A stretch of DNA of 64,000 nucleotides from [Mycobacterium] stephanolepidis (GTDB taxonomy: Bacteria; Actinomycetota; Actinomycetes; Mycobacteriales; Mycobacteriaceae), in assembly GCF_002356335.1 (NCBI RefSeq), contig NZ_AP018165.1, positions 2,728,001 to 2,792,000 of the forward strand, written 5' to 3'. A program made the position numbers and the translations under genes. Within the stretch, counting starts at the first letter, position 1, and each line of letters starts with the position of its first letter. The notes under the pieces are model-generated. The model was not told the DNA's origin. It saw only the letters and a list, made by a program, of their open reading frames with translations, and did no database searches. This document shows positions 7,546 through 17,530 of the stretch, piece by piece.

Positions 7546-8316
7546 CTAGGCCGAGGCGGGCGCCGCGGCACCCGGCGACGGCACAGCAGGCAGCGGTGGA
7601 CCGCCGTTACCCGGCCCGGCAGCCGGAATCTGCGCCACCAACTGCGACTGCATCTGTGCGGATATCGCCGACCATGACATGGCCGCAGGCTTTCCGCCCC
7701 ACCGCAACGAGTAGATGCCGACCAGCAATGCCTGGCCGGGCTGCGTGATGGTGTACACCGGCCCACCCGAATCACCGTGCTGCCCACCAACATCCGTCAT
7801 GGTGAACCAGCCGTTGTTGATCGCATCGACCTTGCCGCACGTCTCGCCCGACACCGAGCCCATCAGACACACCGGGAGCCCGGGCTCTGGGCCCGCGTTC
7901 TGGGTCATGCGCAGCGCAACCCCGTTGGGCAGTTTGCTGCTCAGCTCGACCCCGGGCGCGAACGTGATGCCCTCGTAGTCCGAGACGACGTCGCCGGGGC
8001 CGATCGCTCCACCGGTTGGCAGGTTCCGGCTCATCAGCAGCACCTCGCCGACACGGTTCCCGCCCAGATCGGTGACCGCTCCGGTGGCGTTGCAATGTCC
8101 CGCCGTCAGACCGATTCGCGATATCGGATCGACGTAGCCGAGCGTGCAACGGCTATCCCCCTGGACAATCGACATGCCCGGGAAAGCGACAATCTTGGGC
8201 TGAGTTTCCGAGGCTGGATCGGCGAACGAAAGCGCAGGTAAAGCAACGAGAATGCCTGCGGCAGCGGCGACCGTGGACATGCCACATGCCAGTGCTCTGC
8301 TCACGTTTTTCACCAC
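7546..8316 (-). CDS. Secreted trypsin-like (S1 family) serine protease
   Basis: The protein of about 256 residues has a signal peptide (hydrophobic 12-31, cleavage near SFA) and a chymotrypsin-fold domain. The catalytic triad can be read as His74 in TAGHC, Asp113 in SDYEG and Ser183 in GDSGGP. Cysteines near residues 57/75 and 150/160 could form disulfides. The last 40 residues are Pro/Gly/Ala-rich. GTG at 8316 is preferred because GAGGG lies six nucleotides upstream; the frame extends to a TTG at 8349. It would act outside the cell or in the cell wall. It is divergent from lprG. Substrate unknown. Confidence 0.85.
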   Translation of the reverse strand: MVKNVSRALACGMSTVAAAAGILVALPALSFADPASETQPKIVAFPGMSIVQGDSRCTLGYVDPISRIGLTAGHCNATGAVTDLGGNRVGEVLLMSRNLPTGGAIGPGDVVSDYEGITFAPGVELSSKLPNGVALRMTQNAGPEPGLPVCLMGSVSGETCGKVDAINNGWFTMTDVGGQHGDSGGPVYTITQPGQALLVGIYSLRWGGKPAAMSWSAISAQMQSQLVAQIPAAGPGNGGPPLPAVPSPGAAAPASA

Positions 8317-8438
8317 AACCAGCCCTCGGTTGACAATCCCGCCCTGCAAACGAGCATGGCGTCGGATTGCTGGGGTGTCAATTTCATCGCCAGCAACGTC
8401 GTCGTGTCGCGAGCCTCCCAGTGGTCGCGGTCAGCCTC

Positions 8439-8444
8439 TACGAT
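8439..8444 (+). promoter_or_regulatory. Leaderless -10 element of lprG
   Basis: TACGAT ends seven nucleotides before the lprG ATG at 8452, so transcription is predicted to begin at the start codon. Confidence 0.6.
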
Positions 8445-8451
8445 CGGTCCC

Positions 8452-9129
8452 ATGCGCAACCGCATCCGACTCGCCGTTATCCCCGTAGCCGTCGCCGCCA
8501 TCGCCCTGGCCGGCTGCTCCAAGACCGAGAAGGCCGACCCCAGCCTGCCCGAGGCCGCCACGCTGCTCAGCGAATCGGCGGCCACCACCAAGACCCAGAC
8601 CAGCACGCACATCGTGCTCAAGGTCACCGGCGACAAGCCGACCCTCAAGCTGTCGGACCTGACCGGCGATCTGACCACCACACCCGCCGTGGCCGCCAAG
8701 GGCACCGCCAAGACCGGGGGGCTGGAGCTGCCGTTCGTCGTGGTCGACGGCGAGCTGTTCGCGCAGCTCGGCAGCGCGTACTCCAGCATGGGACCGGTCA
8801 AGGACATCTACGACATCGGGCTGATCCTGGATCCCAACAAGGGGCTGGCCAACCTGCTGTCGAACATCACCGATGCCAAGTCCCAAAAGGTCGAGACCGT
8901 CGACGGTGTCGATTCGGTTCTCGTGACCGGAACGATGAGCAAGGACGCCTTGAACACCTTCACCAGCGGCACCACGCTCACCGCCGACATTCCGGCCAAG
9001 GCGTGGATCCAGAAGGACGGCAAGCACCTGCTGACCAAGATCAGCGTCGACACCTCGCCGGGTAACACCATCGAGATGTCGTTGTCCGACTGGGGCAAGC
9101 CGGTCACGGTCGACAAGCCCGCCCTGTGA
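8452..9129 (+). CDS. lprG: Lipoprotein LprG (LppX/LprAFG family)
   Basis: A triacylglyceride/glycolipid-binding cell-envelope lipoprotein which, with P55, exports lipids and helps build the outer envelope in mycobacteria. The 225-residue product begins [21 protein letters not shown] with the lipobox LAGC at about 18-21. The LppX_LprAFG fold follows ([19 protein letters not shown] and [16 protein letters not shown] segments). The start follows a TANNNT hexamer by 7 nt and matches the lipoprotein signal; the frame is open further upstream but without a signal peptide. The stop overlaps the GTG start of the P55 gene, the conserved lprG-p55 operon. Confidence 0.95.
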   Translation: MRNRIRLAVIPVAVAAIALAGCSKTEKADPSLPEAATLLSESAATTKTQTSTHIVLKVTGDKPTLKLSDLTGDLTTTPAVAAKGTAKTGGLELPFVVVDGELFAQLGSAYSSMGPVKDIYDIGLILDPNKGLANLLSNITDAKSQKVETVDGVDSVLVTGTMSKDALNTFTSGTTLTADIPAKAWIQKDGKHLLTKISVDTSPGNTIEMSLSDWGKPVTVDKPAL

Positions 9130-10670
9130 CGCACACAGCGACGGAGCCCGGTACCTCCCTACCCCTGCGGCATCGCAGCATCGCCATCGGCGCCGGAAGC
9201 CTGGCGGTGCTCCTGGGCGCCCTGGACACCTACGTCGTAGTCAGTGTCTTCACCGACATCATGACTACCGTCGGCATCGCGCTTAACAACATCCAGCAGG
9301 TCACTCCGATCGTCACGGGTTACCTACTCGGATATATCGCCGCGATGCCACTGCTGGGACAGGCCTCCGACCGATTCGGCCGTCGTCTCATCCTGCAGCT
9401 GGCGCTGGCGGGCTTCGCGATCGGTTCGATCGTCACGGCGCTGTCCACCGACCTGACGATGCTGGTCACGGGCCGCATCATTCAGGGCGTGGCCAGTGGC
9501 GCGCTGCTTCCGGTCACCCTGGCTCTGGGCGCGGATCTGTGGGCGCAACGCAATCGCGCGACCGTTCTCGGCGGTATCGGTGCCGCCCAGGAACTGGGCA
9601 GCGTGCTCGGCCCCCTGTACGGCGTGCTGTGCGTATGGCTGTTCGGCCACTGGACCGCCATCTTCTGGGTCAACGTGCCGTTGGCGATCATCGCCATCGT
9701 GTTGGTCCAGTTCAGCGTGCCCGCGCACCAGCACGACCCGAATCGGCCGAAGGTGGACGTCGTAGGGGGCGCACTGCTGGCCGCCGCATTGGCGCTGCTG
9801 GTGGTGGGTTTGTACAGCCCCGATCCGAAAGTCTCGGCACTACCAGAGTGGGCCCTGCCGGTTCTGATCGGATCCGGGGTCGCATTCCTGGCGTTCATCC
9901 TCTGGGAATCGCGGGCCAAAACCCGGCTGATCAAGCCACAAGGCGTGCGGTTCGGCCCGTTCTTCGCGGCGTTGGCCGCGTCCCTGGCCGCCGGTGCGGC
10001 GTTAATGGTGACACTGGTCAACATCGAGCTGCTCGGGCAGGGAGTGCTGCAGATGAACAAGGCCGACGCGGTCTTCCTGCTGTCCCGCTTCCTTGTCGCA
10101 CTGCCGATCGGGGCGGTGATCGGTGGCTGGCTCGCGACCCGATTCGGCGATCGGATCATCGCCGTCGTCGGCCTGCTCATCGCCGCGTTCGGGTACTACC
10201 TGATCTCCGGTTGGCCGGTAGATGTGTTGGATGCCGTGCACAACTTCGGGCTCTTCACGCTGCCCCGGCTCGACACCGACCTGGTGGTCGCCGGTGTGGG
10301 TCTGGGCCTGGTGATCGGACCGCTGTCATCCGCGGCTCTCCGCGTGGTGCCCGCCGCTCAGCACGGCATCGCCTCGGCCCTCGTGGTGGTGGCTCGAATG
10401 ACGGGCATGCTCATCGGCATGGCCGCCCTCGGCGGTTGGGGTATTCACCGCTTCTACCAGAACTTCGATGCGCTGGCCGCCAAGGAACCCAAGCCGACCG
10501 GAAAGCCGAATTTCATGGAGCTACAAATGCGGCTCCTGAACCGCAGCATCACCGCCTACAGCGAGATGTACAGCGAGATGTTCGCGATCACGGCAATCGT
10601 CTGTGTGATCGGCGCGGTGATCGCGCTGTTCATCGGTTCACACCGCAAGGCGGGGAACGAGGCTCAGTAG
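9126..10670 (+). CDS. p55: Major facilitator efflux pump P55
   Basis: The 514-residue inner-membrane transporter is of the 14-helix MFS drug/proton antiporter type and partners LprG in lipid transport and drug tolerance. The MFS motif between helices 2 and 3 is visible as [13 protein letters not shown] (about 78-90), and motif C-like glycine-rich stretches lie near 150-165. The GTG start overlaps the lprG stop by 4 nt. The 3' end overlaps the convergent ribD by 33 nt. Several long open frames on other strands inside this gene are shadows of its high GC coding. Confidence 0.95.
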   Translation: MTHTATEPGTSLPLRHRSIAIGAGSLAVLLGALDTYVVVSVFTDIMTTVGIALNNIQQVTPIVTGYLLGYIAAMPLLGQASDRFGRRLILQLALAGFAIGSIVTALSTDLTMLVTGRIIQGVASGALLPVTLALGADLWAQRNRATVLGGIGAAQELGSVLGPLYGVLCVWLFGHWTAIFWVNVPLAIIAIVLVQFSVPAHQHDPNRPKVDVVGGALLAAALALLVVGLYSPDPKVSALPEWALPVLIGSGVAFLAFILWESRAKTRLIKPQGVRFGPFFAALAASLAAGAALMVTLVNIELLGQGVLQMNKADAVFLLSRFLVALPIGAVIGGWLATRFGDRIIAVVGLLIAAFGYYLISGWPVDVLDAVHNFGLFTLPRLDTDLVVAGVGLGLVIGPLSSAALRVVPAAQHGIASALVVVARMTGMLIGMAALGGWGIHRFYQNFDALAAKEPKPTGKPNFMELQMRLLNRSITAYSEMYSEMFAITAIVCVIGAVIALFIGSHRKAGNEAQ

Positions 10671-11660
10671 CACGTCGGGTCCCATGCGTTCGATCTGGTC
10701 GTACTCCCAGTGCAGCGCGCGTGACAGGGTGGTGACGCCCACGTCCTCCACGGCGGGGACGTTGCCACCCAACAGCATTGGGGCCAGGTAGGCCAGGATT
10801 CTGTCCACAAGACCGGCTCGCAGGAAGGCCCCGGCCAACGTCGGTCCACCCTCCAGGAAGATGTCGGTTCGGTCCGCCAGCGCGGCAAGCACCTCGGCCG
10901 GGTCGTGGGTGCGGATCACCATGGTGTGCGAGTCGTCATTCAATACCTTTGCATCCGAGGAGACCTCGCGCATACCGATGACGACGCGCAGCGGCTGGTG
11001 GGGAAACAACACGTTCTCGGGCGTGCGCGCGGTGAGCTGCGGATCGTCGGCGAAGACGGTGCCGGTACCGACGAGAACGGCATCGGCGAACGCGCGGCGC
11101 CGGTGCACGTCGGCTCGCGATTGCTCACTGGTGATCCATTGACTGGTGCCGTCATCGGCAGCGCTGCGCCCGTCGACACTGGCGCCGTACTTCCAGGTGA
11201 CATGGGGACGACCGGTACGTTGTTTGTACAACCATTCGCGCAGCGTTCCTGCCGAGACCAGCTCGGCACCTACGCCATCGACGACGTCGATACCCAGCGC
11301 ACGCAAGCGCTCCGCTCCCCCGGCCGCCTGTGGATTTGGGTCGGCGACTGCGTAGACGACACGTGAAACACCCGCAGCTGCAAGCGCATCCACACAAGGT
11401 CCGGTTCTTCCCTGGTGATTGCACGGCTCCAGGGTCACGACGGCGGTACCGCCTGCCGCGGCATCAGCGGCCTGGCGCAGCGCCACCACCTCGGCGTGTT
11501 CCCGCCCGGGCGGGCGGGTGCCACCGACCCCGGCAACAACCCCCGCCGCATCCAGGATCACCGCGCCGACAGGCGGGTTCGGATAGGTGCTGCCCTTGAC
11601 TTCCTCTGCGGCTCGGATCGCCAGATCCATGGCGGCGTCGAGGCCGATCGGGTTGGCCAT
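10638..11660 (-). CDS. ribD: Bifunctional diaminohydroxyphosphoribosylaminopyrimidine deaminase / uracil reductase
   Basis: It carries out the second and third steps of riboflavin synthesis from the GTP cyclohydrolase II product. The 340-residue protein has an N-terminal zinc deaminase domain with HAEVVALR and [11 protein letters not shown] (zinc ligands and proton-shuttling Glu). The C-terminal reductase domain runs from about 150 to the end ([37 protein letters not shown]). The start at 11660 ([15 protein letters not shown]) is one nucleotide beyond the rpe stop; the longer open frame upstream lies inside rpe. It is separated from ribC/ribBA by about 9 kb here. The 3' end overlaps p55. Confidence 0.95.
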   Translation of the reverse strand: MANPIGLDAAMDLAIRAAEEVKGSTYPNPPVGAVILDAAGVVAGVGGTRPPGREHAEVVALRQAADAAAGGTAVVTLEPCNHQGRTGPCVDALAAAGVSRVVYAVADPNPQAAGGAERLRALGIDVVDGVGAELVSAGTLREWLYKQRTGRPHVTWKYGASVDGRSAADDGTSQWITSEQSRADVHRRRAFADAVLVGTGTVFADDPQLTARTPENVLFPHQPLRVVIGMREVSSDAKVLNDDSHTMVIRTHDPAEVLAALADRTDIFLEGGPTLAGAFLRAGLVDRILAYLAPMLLGGNVPAVEDVGVTTLSRALHWEYDQIERMGPDVLLSLVPRLAV

Positions 11661-11661
11661 A

Positions 11662-12345
11662 TCAGCGGGCCAAATGTGCTGCCGCCCTGGCAGCTTGCTC
11701 ACGCAACGCCCGCACCGCCGCCTGAGGATCTTGCGCCCCGTACACGGCCGAACCTGCGACGAAACAGTCGACGCCGGCCTCGGCGGCCTGCTCGATGGTG
11801 TCGGCATTGATGCCGCCGTCAATCTCCACGAGCACCGTCAGCTCGCCGGAGTCGACTAGCTTACGCACCGCGCGCACCTTGTCGAGCACTCCCGCGATAA
11901 AGGATTGCCCGCCGAATCCCGGCTCCACCGACATCACCAACAGCGTGTCAAAGTCCTTGAGCACCTCCAGATATGGATCCAGAGGTGTGCCCGGCTTGAT
12001 GCTGAGACCGGCCTTGGCGCCTGCTGCCCGAATGTCACGGGCGACTGCGACGGGGTTGTCCGTGGCCTCGGCGTGGAAGGTGACATTGTGCGCCCCCGCC
12101 TCGGCGTATCCGGGCGCCCACCGATCGGGGTTGTCGATCATCAGATGGCAGTCGATCGGGATATCGGTTGCGGCCAAGAGGCTGTCGACGACGGGGAGAC
12201 CCAGTGTCAGATTGGGCACAAAGTGCCCGTCCATGACGTCCACATGCAGCCAGTCGGCTCCTTCCACTGCCGCCATCTCTTCGGCGAGACGTGCGAAATC
12301 GGCGGACAGGATCGACGGAGCGATCATAGGAGCGCGGTGAGACAT
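11662..12345 (-). CDS. rpe: Ribulose-phosphate 3-epimerase
   Basis: It interconverts ribulose 5-phosphate and xylulose 5-phosphate in the pentose phosphate pathway. The 227 residues match the family length. Signatures are [16 protein letters not shown] (metal ligands and catalytic Asp), [16 protein letters not shown] and IDGGINADT. The start [17 protein letters not shown] was chosen because the conserved strand begins there. The ORF extends upstream into rsmB without family similarity. It sits between rsmB (22 nt upstream) and ribD (1 nt downstream). Its product feeds RibBA with ribulose 5-phosphate, a sensible metabolic grouping. Confidence 0.96.
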   Translation of the reverse strand: MSHRAPMIAPSILSADFARLAEEMAAVEGADWLHVDVMDGHFVPNLTLGLPVVDSLLAATDIPIDCHLMIDNPDRWAPGYAEAGAHNVTFHAEATDNPVAVARDIRAAGAKAGLSIKPGTPLDPYLEVLKDFDTLLVMSVEPGFGGQSFIAGVLDKVRAVRKLVDSGELTVLVEIDGGINADTIEQAAEAGVDCFVAGSAVYGAQDPQAAVRALREQAARAAAHLAR

Positions 12346-12367
12346 GCCGTTCAGCTTATGTGCCTCA

Positions 12368-13771
12368 TCATACGTGTTTGCGCAGGAGGGCGGTGAACAT
12401 GGCATCGGTGCCGTGCCGGTGCGGCCACAACTGCACCGCATCGCTATCGCCGAGCCCGTCCACACCGGGGAACACCGCGCGGGCGTCCTCGGCCGTCACC
12501 GGATGGCGCCGCACCGCATCGGAGACCACACCCACCGTTTCTGCCAAGTGCGGCGAACACGTGCTGTACACGACGATGCCACCCGGCCGAGTCAATTCGA
12601 TGGCGCTGGAAAGCAACTCGCGTTGCAACTTGACCAATGCCGGAATGTCGCTCGGTTGACGGCGCCAGCGAGCTTCCGGGCGGCGGCGCAGCGCACCCAG
12701 CCCCGTGCACGGGGCGTCGACCAGCACACGGTCGAAGGACCCTGCCGCCAAACCGCTCTCGCGCCCGTCCGTCGTGAGCACCGTCACCGGCAGGGCTTTC
12801 GTGGCGGTGGCCACCAACTCGGCGCGATGGGCAGCGACCTCGATCGCCGTGACGTGCGCTCCACGCTCGGCCGCCAGTGCGCCCAGTAGCGCGGTCTTGC
12901 CGCCGGGCCCTGCGCACAGGTCAAGCCATTGCTCATCGGCCCCGTCCAGCGAAGCCAACGCGGTCGCGCGCGCGACCAGCTGGCTGCCTTCGTCCTGCAC
13001 CTGTGCCAGGCCATCGCGGACTGAGTCCACCCGACCCGGATTTCCACCGGGTAGGTACACCGCATAAGGCGAGTAACGGCCGACGGTGCCGCCCACCTCG
13101 TCGGCCAGCGTGACCGCGTCGATGTACCCGGGACGCGCGGCGAGATGAACCACGGGACGCTCATCATCGCTGGCGAGCACATCGTCGAGCTCACCGGCCG
13201 CGGGGCCAAGTGCATCGGAGAACGCCTGAGCGATCCATCGTGGGTGGGCAGTCGCGAAGGCAAGTCGGCCGACCCTGTCAGATTCCGGCGGGGCCAGCTC
13301 ATCGACCCATTCCTGCTCGCTGCGACGGGAGATCGTCCGCAGTACCGCATTCACGAAACCGGCTCTGCCCTGGTCGAATTCGACGGCCACGGCATCTACG
13401 GTGGTGGACAGCGCCGCGTGTGGTTCGACGCGGGTGCGCAGCAGTTGGTAGGCACCGAGCCGCAAGGGATCACGCAGCCCCTCGTCAACCTGGTCGATCG
13501 TTCGACCCGCGGCCGACGCTATGACCGCATCGAGAAGACCACGAGCCCTGGACGTTCCATAGGTGAGTTCGGTGGCAAAGGCGGCGTCGCGCCCGGTGAT
13601 GCCGCGTTCACGCATCAGCGCGGGCAGGGCCAGATTTGCATACGCATCCTGGCGCGATACCGCGCGCAACACATCGAGCGCGACCTGACGCGCCGGATCG
13701 AGCTTCTGGCGTGCACGCTCCTTCGGGCGCGCATCCTGATTGGGCCGTCGGCGTGGCGGGCGGGTAGTCAC
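12368..13771 (-). CDS. rsmB: 16S rRNA (cytosine-967) methyltransferase RsmB/Fmu
   Basis: It methylates C967 (E. coli numbering) of 16S rRNA with SAM. The 467 residues comprise a basic N-terminal tail (about 1-30), an NusB-like RNA-binding domain (about 30-165) and a Rossmann methyltransferase domain with motif I CAGPGGKT. The two catalytic cysteines appear in [18 protein letters not shown] and [11 protein letters not shown]. The GTG at 13771 was chosen because it overlaps the fmt stop by 4 nt (GTGA). Operon order is fmt-rsmB-rpe-ribD. Confidence 0.95.
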   Translation of the reverse strand: MTTRPPRRRPNQDARPKERARQKLDPARQVALDVLRAVSRQDAYANLALPALMRERGITGRDAAFATELTYGTSRARGLLDAVIASAAGRTIDQVDEGLRDPLRLGAYQLLRTRVEPHAALSTTVDAVAVEFDQGRAGFVNAVLRTISRRSEQEWVDELAPPESDRVGRLAFATAHPRWIAQAFSDALGPAAGELDDVLASDDERPVVHLAARPGYIDAVTLADEVGGTVGRYSPYAVYLPGGNPGRVDSVRDGLAQVQDEGSQLVARATALASLDGADEQWLDLCAGPGGKTALLGALAAERGAHVTAIEVAAHRAELVATATKALPVTVLTTDGRESGLAAGSFDRVLVDAPCTGLGALRRRPEARWRRQPSDIPALVKLQRELLSSAIELTRPGGIVVYSTCSPHLAETVGVVSDAVRRHPVTAEDARAVFPGVDGLGDSDAVQLWPHRHGTDAMFTALLRKHV

Positions 13772-14700
13772 AGTGCGCGCACCTCCGCGTCCAGCCGGGC
13801 GCCGCGCGCCCAATCGACGGCGTTCATCAACTTCTTACCTTGGGGTTGCACCTCGTGGAGCGCGATCGGTGTGGTGCCGGTGCCCACCAGCACGTCACGC
13901 TTGCGGACCGCGAAGGCTCCGGGCGGTAGTTCCTCGGCGTGCACGTCCACATCCATTCTCACCGGTCCAACCTTGATACGCGTATCCCCAATGGTTGTCC
14001 AGGCACCGGGATCGGGAGTCATGGCCCGGATATGGCGATCGATCGCATGGGCAGGGAGCTCCCATCGGATGCGCGCCTGCTCCACCGTGATCTTCGGTGC
14101 GACGCTCACTCCGTCGGCCACCTGTGGAACGGCCACCAGTGCCCCGTCGTCGATCCCGTCCATTGTCGATTCAAGAAGCCCCGCACCGGATTCGGCGAGT
14201 CGGCCCAACAGCACACCGGCGGTATCACTGGCGATGATCCGTTCGGTGACCACTCCATAGACGGGCCCGCTGTCCAGTGTGGGCTCGATGAGAAATGTCG
14301 TGGCACCCGTGATCTCATCACCGGCCGCGATGGCTGCCTGTACGGGTGCGGCACCGCGCCAGGCCGGGAGCAGCGAGAAATGCAGATTCACCCAGCCGTG
14401 AGTGGGCACCACGAGTAGTTCGGGTTTCAGCAGGGCGCCGTAGGCGACCACCGCGCAGCAGTCCGGAGCGAGTTCGGTGAGCTCACTGACGAATTCCGCA
14501 TCGTTGGGCCGCGGCGGCGCGAGCACGGGCAGCCCATGCTCACGGGCCAGCTCGGCCACCGGCGACGCGGCCGAGGCCCGTCCCCTACCCGCGCGGGCGT
14601 CGGGTCGCGTCAGTACCGCGACCACCTCGTGACGGGAGGCCAACAGCCTCCTCAGAGAGGGCAACGCCGGGGCCGGAGTACCGGCGAACACTATGCGCAC
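13768..14700 (-). CDS. fmt: Methionyl-tRNA formyltransferase
   Basis: It formylates initiator Met-tRNA using 10-formyltetrahydrofolate. The 310 residues begin [16 protein letters not shown]. The catalytic signature [16 protein letters not shown] (Asn-His-Asp site region) and [20 protein letters not shown] are present. The C-terminal OB-like tRNA-binding domain occupies about 205-305. It is the first gene of an fmt-rsmB-rpe-ribD run, all on the reverse strand with overlaps or tiny gaps, and is divergent from the TetR gene at 14829. Confidence 0.96.
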   Translation of the reverse strand: MRIVFAGTPAPALPSLRRLLASRHEVVAVLTRPDARAGRGRASAASPVAELAREHGLPVLAPPRPNDAEFVSELTELAPDCCAVVAYGALLKPELLVVPTHGWVNLHFSLLPAWRGAAPVQAAIAAGDEITGATTFLIEPTLDSGPVYGVVTERIIASDTAGVLLGRLAESGAGLLESTMDGIDDGALVAVPQVADGVSVAPKITVEQARIRWELPAHAIDRHIRAMTPDPGAWTTIGDTRIKVGPVRMDVDVHAEELPPGAFAVRKRDVLVGTGTTPIALHEVQPQGKKLMNAVDWARGARLDAEVRAL

Positions 14701-14815
14701 CGAGTCAGTCTAGGAAGGATGCGCCGCCCACATCGAATCCCAGGTCCGTAGACGAGGCCCCGAGTCGCGCGCGCGATTCGCCGAGCAGAGCGACACTAAG
14801 TCTGGATACATCCGA

Positions 14816-14821
14816 TACCAT
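14816..14821 (+). promoter_or_regulatory. Leaderless -10 element of the 14.8-kb TetR gene
   Basis: TACCAT ends seven nucleotides before the ATG at 14829, which supports that start over the in-frame ATG at 14820 that overlaps the hexamer. Confidence 0.5.
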
Positions 14822-14828
14822 GATTTTG

Positions 14829-15446
14829 ATGGCTACCAGAGGACGAGGCCGGCCGAGTGGCGCTCCGTATGATCGCAAACTGCGAGCAGAAGAACTACTT
14901 GACGCCGCAGAGCGCGCGATTCACAACACGGGGGGCACCGTCTCCATCGCGGAGGTTGCCCGGGAGGCAGGATTCGCCCGGTCCGCCTGCTATGCAATCT
15001 TTCCCACCAAGGCGGACCTGCTGCGGGCATTGAGCCGCCGCCACGCCGATCGACTGATCTCCGGTTCGTGGCGCGACAGCATGGTCGGCGATATACGCGA
15101 TCAGACCCGGGCATTTGCCGACATCGTCGTCGACTGGATCATCGCGGAACCGGAGCTGTACATCGCGCTCGATCGCGACCTCACCGCACAGGAGCGACTC
15201 GACCACGGGGTGTTCGACCTCATCGCGCAGGTCACCGAGGAACATTTGCAGGCCGAGTTTCCCGGCGATCACATGCGACGGCTGGCTCCGATCTGGTCGC
15301 GGCTCGCGGTTGGCGGTGTTCTCATGACGATCAACTGGTGGAGCGCCTCGCGGACGGTTAGTCGGGACGATCTCATCGGCTATATCGTCGAGACCTTCGC
15401 CCAGGGCATCAGCGCCGGTCCCACCCTCGTTGCCGCTAACACCTGA
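14829..15446 (+). CDS. TetR family transcriptional regulator
   Basis: The 205-residue protein has a basic N terminus and a TetR helix-turn-helix at about 20-65 (GTVSIAEVAREAGFARSACYAIFPTKADLL; the usual YxHFxxKxxLL appears as YAIFPTKADLL). The ligand-binding half is helical and unassigned. It is divergent from fmt, with 128 nt between starts, and convergent with priA after 11 nt, so it has no obvious target operon; autoregulation or control of a distant gene is likely. The effector is unknown. Confidence 0.85.
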   Translation: MATRGRGRPSGAPYDRKLRAEELLDAAERAIHNTGGTVSIAEVAREAGFARSACYAIFPTKADLLRALSRRHADRLISGSWRDSMVGDIRDQTRAFADIVVDWIIAEPELYIALDRDLTAQERLDHGVFDLIAQVTEEHLQAEFPGDHMRRLAPIWSRLAVGGVLMTINWWSASRTVSRDDLIGYIVETFAQGISAGPTLVAANT

Positions 15447-15457
15447 GGTTCGCCCGA

Positions 15458-17473
15458 TCAACCCACGTGCAGCGGGTCGATCTGCACTCTGACGGGTTCC
15501 GCGTCGCGCCGGGCACTCAGCGTTGCCACTCCGCGGCGCAAAGCCGCGGCCATCTCCAACCCGGCTGTGCGCGGTACACGTACCAGCATGCGCACTACTT
15601 CGACACCGTCGGATATCCCGGCCGGCCGGCGCGCTCCCACCGGAAGATCGACGGGCCCCAACAGCTCCGCGCCCTCGGGCAGGTCCGCGGTGTCGACGAG
15701 GGCAGCCACCGCTGCGGCGGGCCCGTCGATGGCTGCGATGTGCACCTGCGGCGGCAATCCAACCTCTGCGCGCGCGGCCAATTCGTCGGCGGCATGCCCC
15801 ACCGGGTCCCACCGGATGAGTGCCTGCACCGTGGGCAGTGTGGAGTCCGCGACCACCACCACGGCGCCCCCTTCATCATGTCCGCGCACCAACGCTGCGG
15901 CTGCCATCCACTTCCGCAACGTGTCCTCCGCGGCGCGTAGGTCCTGGCGTCCGAGCAGTGCCCATGCATCCAAGAGCAACGCTGCGCCATACCCGTTGGG
16001 CGTCAAGGGCTCTGCGCCCGGCGTGCACACCACCAGGCTTGGCGGTCCGGTGACGGTGGTGTGCACCTCGCCGCCACCGGATGTCACCACCGGGACTCCC
16101 GGCAGTGCCCTGCCCAGTTCCTCGGCCGTCCTGCGGGCACCCACCACCACGGCACGGACCGCGCTGGAGCCGCAACGGACGCAATGCAGGTCGGCATCCA
16201 CGCGTCCGCACCATCGGCAGCTGGGGCTGAGATTGTTGGAGGGCCCGCCGGGCCCTTCCAATGCCAGCGGGCCGGTGCAGTGACGGCACCGCGCGACAGT
16301 GCGGCACCGCGTACAGGCCAACGCCGGAACGTATCCACGTCGCGGCACCTGCACGAGCACCGAGTGCCCGCGCTTCAACGCATCGCGCGCGGCCGTTAGA
16401 ACCACCATGGGAAGCCGCGCCGAACGTGCCGCCGGATCGCGCTCCTGCGCATACCCGCTGTCGTCGAGAGCACTGATCCGCGCGGAGGCCTTGCGCACCA
16501 CGGGCCGGGCCGCGACAAGGTCGTGTGCCCAGCGGCTCTCCACGAGTGCCTGCGACTCGGCGGTGCGCGCGTACCCACCGATCACCGCCGCGCATCGCAG
16601 CTGATGCGCGCGCAGCATGGCCACCTCACGGGCGTGCGGATAGGGCGAACGGGGTTCGGCGAGATTGTCGTCGCCGTCGTCCCACACCATCACCAGACCC
16701 AAATTGGCCACCGGGGCGAACACCGCGGCTCTGGTACCGATCACCACGGTCGCATCTCCACGCAGTACCGCCAGCCAGCGCCGGTACCGCTCCGCGGGTC
16801 CGAGTTCCGCCGAGAGTGCAATAACATGCCGTGCCCCAATATGTTTCACACACTCAGCGGACAATGCATCGATATCGCGCTGATCCGGGACGACTGCGAG
16901 CACCCCCCTGCCGGTGCCGTGAGCCGCCACTGCGGCCTCGGCGATGCGAGTGCACCAGGCCTCGCCGGGCAGTGCCTGCCACACCGCGCGTGCGGCCCGG
17001 CCCTGCGAGAGTGCCTCGAGAAATCCCTCGCCACGCTGGTAACGAGCCCAGCCCGAACCGTCGACCACCGGCGGTTCGAAGTCATCGGCTGCCGCCGGGC
17101 GCGTTTCCTTCTCGGCCCGCGCATGACGTGGCGGCAGGGCGAGGCGCAGCACGTCGGCACGGGTTCCCGCGTATCGGGCCGCCACCGCGTCAACGAGCCT
17201 GCGCACATCCGGCGTCAGCACCCGCGTCGGTGATACGACGCGATCCAGCCACCCGAGCTTGCCCGCGTGATCGCTTTCGGAACGGCGTTCCAGCAGGATC
17301 GCGTCTACCAGCCGACCATGGAACCGCACCCGCACCCGCACTCCGGGCTGGGCGTCGTCGGATTGCTCGGCGGACACCAAATAGTCGAACTCACGATCCA
17401 GATGCGGCACCGTGAGCAGCGGCAGCACTCGAGCAACCGGCTCGTGCTCGGCCACCACCCGCGTCGCAGTCAC
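15458..17473 (-). CDS. priA: Primosomal protein N' (PriA), helicase motifs degenerate
   Basis: The family restarts collapsed replication forks. The 671 residues keep the PriA 3'-DNA-binding domain (about 1-115) and the zinc-binding cysteine cluster (CTRCRTVARCRHC, then CRWCGRVDADLHCVRCG, about 380-440). The ATPase motifs are not conserved. Where Walker A should be there is LPGEAWCTRIAEA, with no GKT/S. The DEAH box is replaced by WDDGDDN. This loss is known for actinobacterial PriA and suggests a non-helicase scaffold role. GTG start; 57 nt separate it from the divergent lipase gene. Confidence 0.9.
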   Translation of the reverse strand: MTATRVVAEHEPVARVLPLLTVPHLDREFDYLVSAEQSDDAQPGVRVRVRFHGRLVDAILLERRSESDHAGKLGWLDRVVSPTRVLTPDVRRLVDAVAARYAGTRADVLRLALPPRHARAEKETRPAAADDFEPPVVDGSGWARYQRGEGFLEALSQGRAARAVWQALPGEAWCTRIAEAAVAAHGTGRGVLAVVPDQRDIDALSAECVKHIGARHVIALSAELGPAERYRRWLAVLRGDATVVIGTRAAVFAPVANLGLVMVWDDGDDNLAEPRSPYPHAREVAMLRAHQLRCAAVIGGYARTAESQALVESRWAHDLVAARPVVRKASARISALDDSGYAQERDPAARSARLPMVVLTAARDALKRGHSVLVQVPRRGYVPALACTRCRTVARCRHCTGPLALEGPGGPSNNLSPSCRWCGRVDADLHCVRCGSSAVRAVVVGARRTAEELGRALPGVPVVTSGGGEVHTTVTGPPSLVVCTPGAEPLTPNGYGAALLLDAWALLGRQDLRAAEDTLRKWMAAAALVRGHDEGGAVVVVADSTLPTVQALIRWDPVGHAADELAARAEVGLPPQVHIAAIDGPAAAVAALVDTADLPEGAELLGPVDLPVGARRPAGISDGVEVVRMLVRVPRTAGLEMAAALRRGVATLSARRDAEPVRVQIDPLHVG

Positions 17474-17518
17474 CTGGTGGTTCTAGCAGACGCCCCCGAC
17501 TCGCAGGTCAGCACCCGT

Positions 17519-17524
17519 TACAGT
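17519..17524 (+). promoter_or_regulatory. Leaderless -10 element of the esterase gene
   Basis: TACAGT ends six nucleotides before the ATG at 17531, as expected for a leaderless mRNA. Confidence 0.6.
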
Positions 17525-17530
17525 GACGGC

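Noticed and set aside
9539..10735. A 398-codon forward open frame overlapping p55
   Set aside because: It lies in another frame of the certain MFS gene, is Arg/Pro-rich without domains, and has the hallmark of a high-GC shadow frame.
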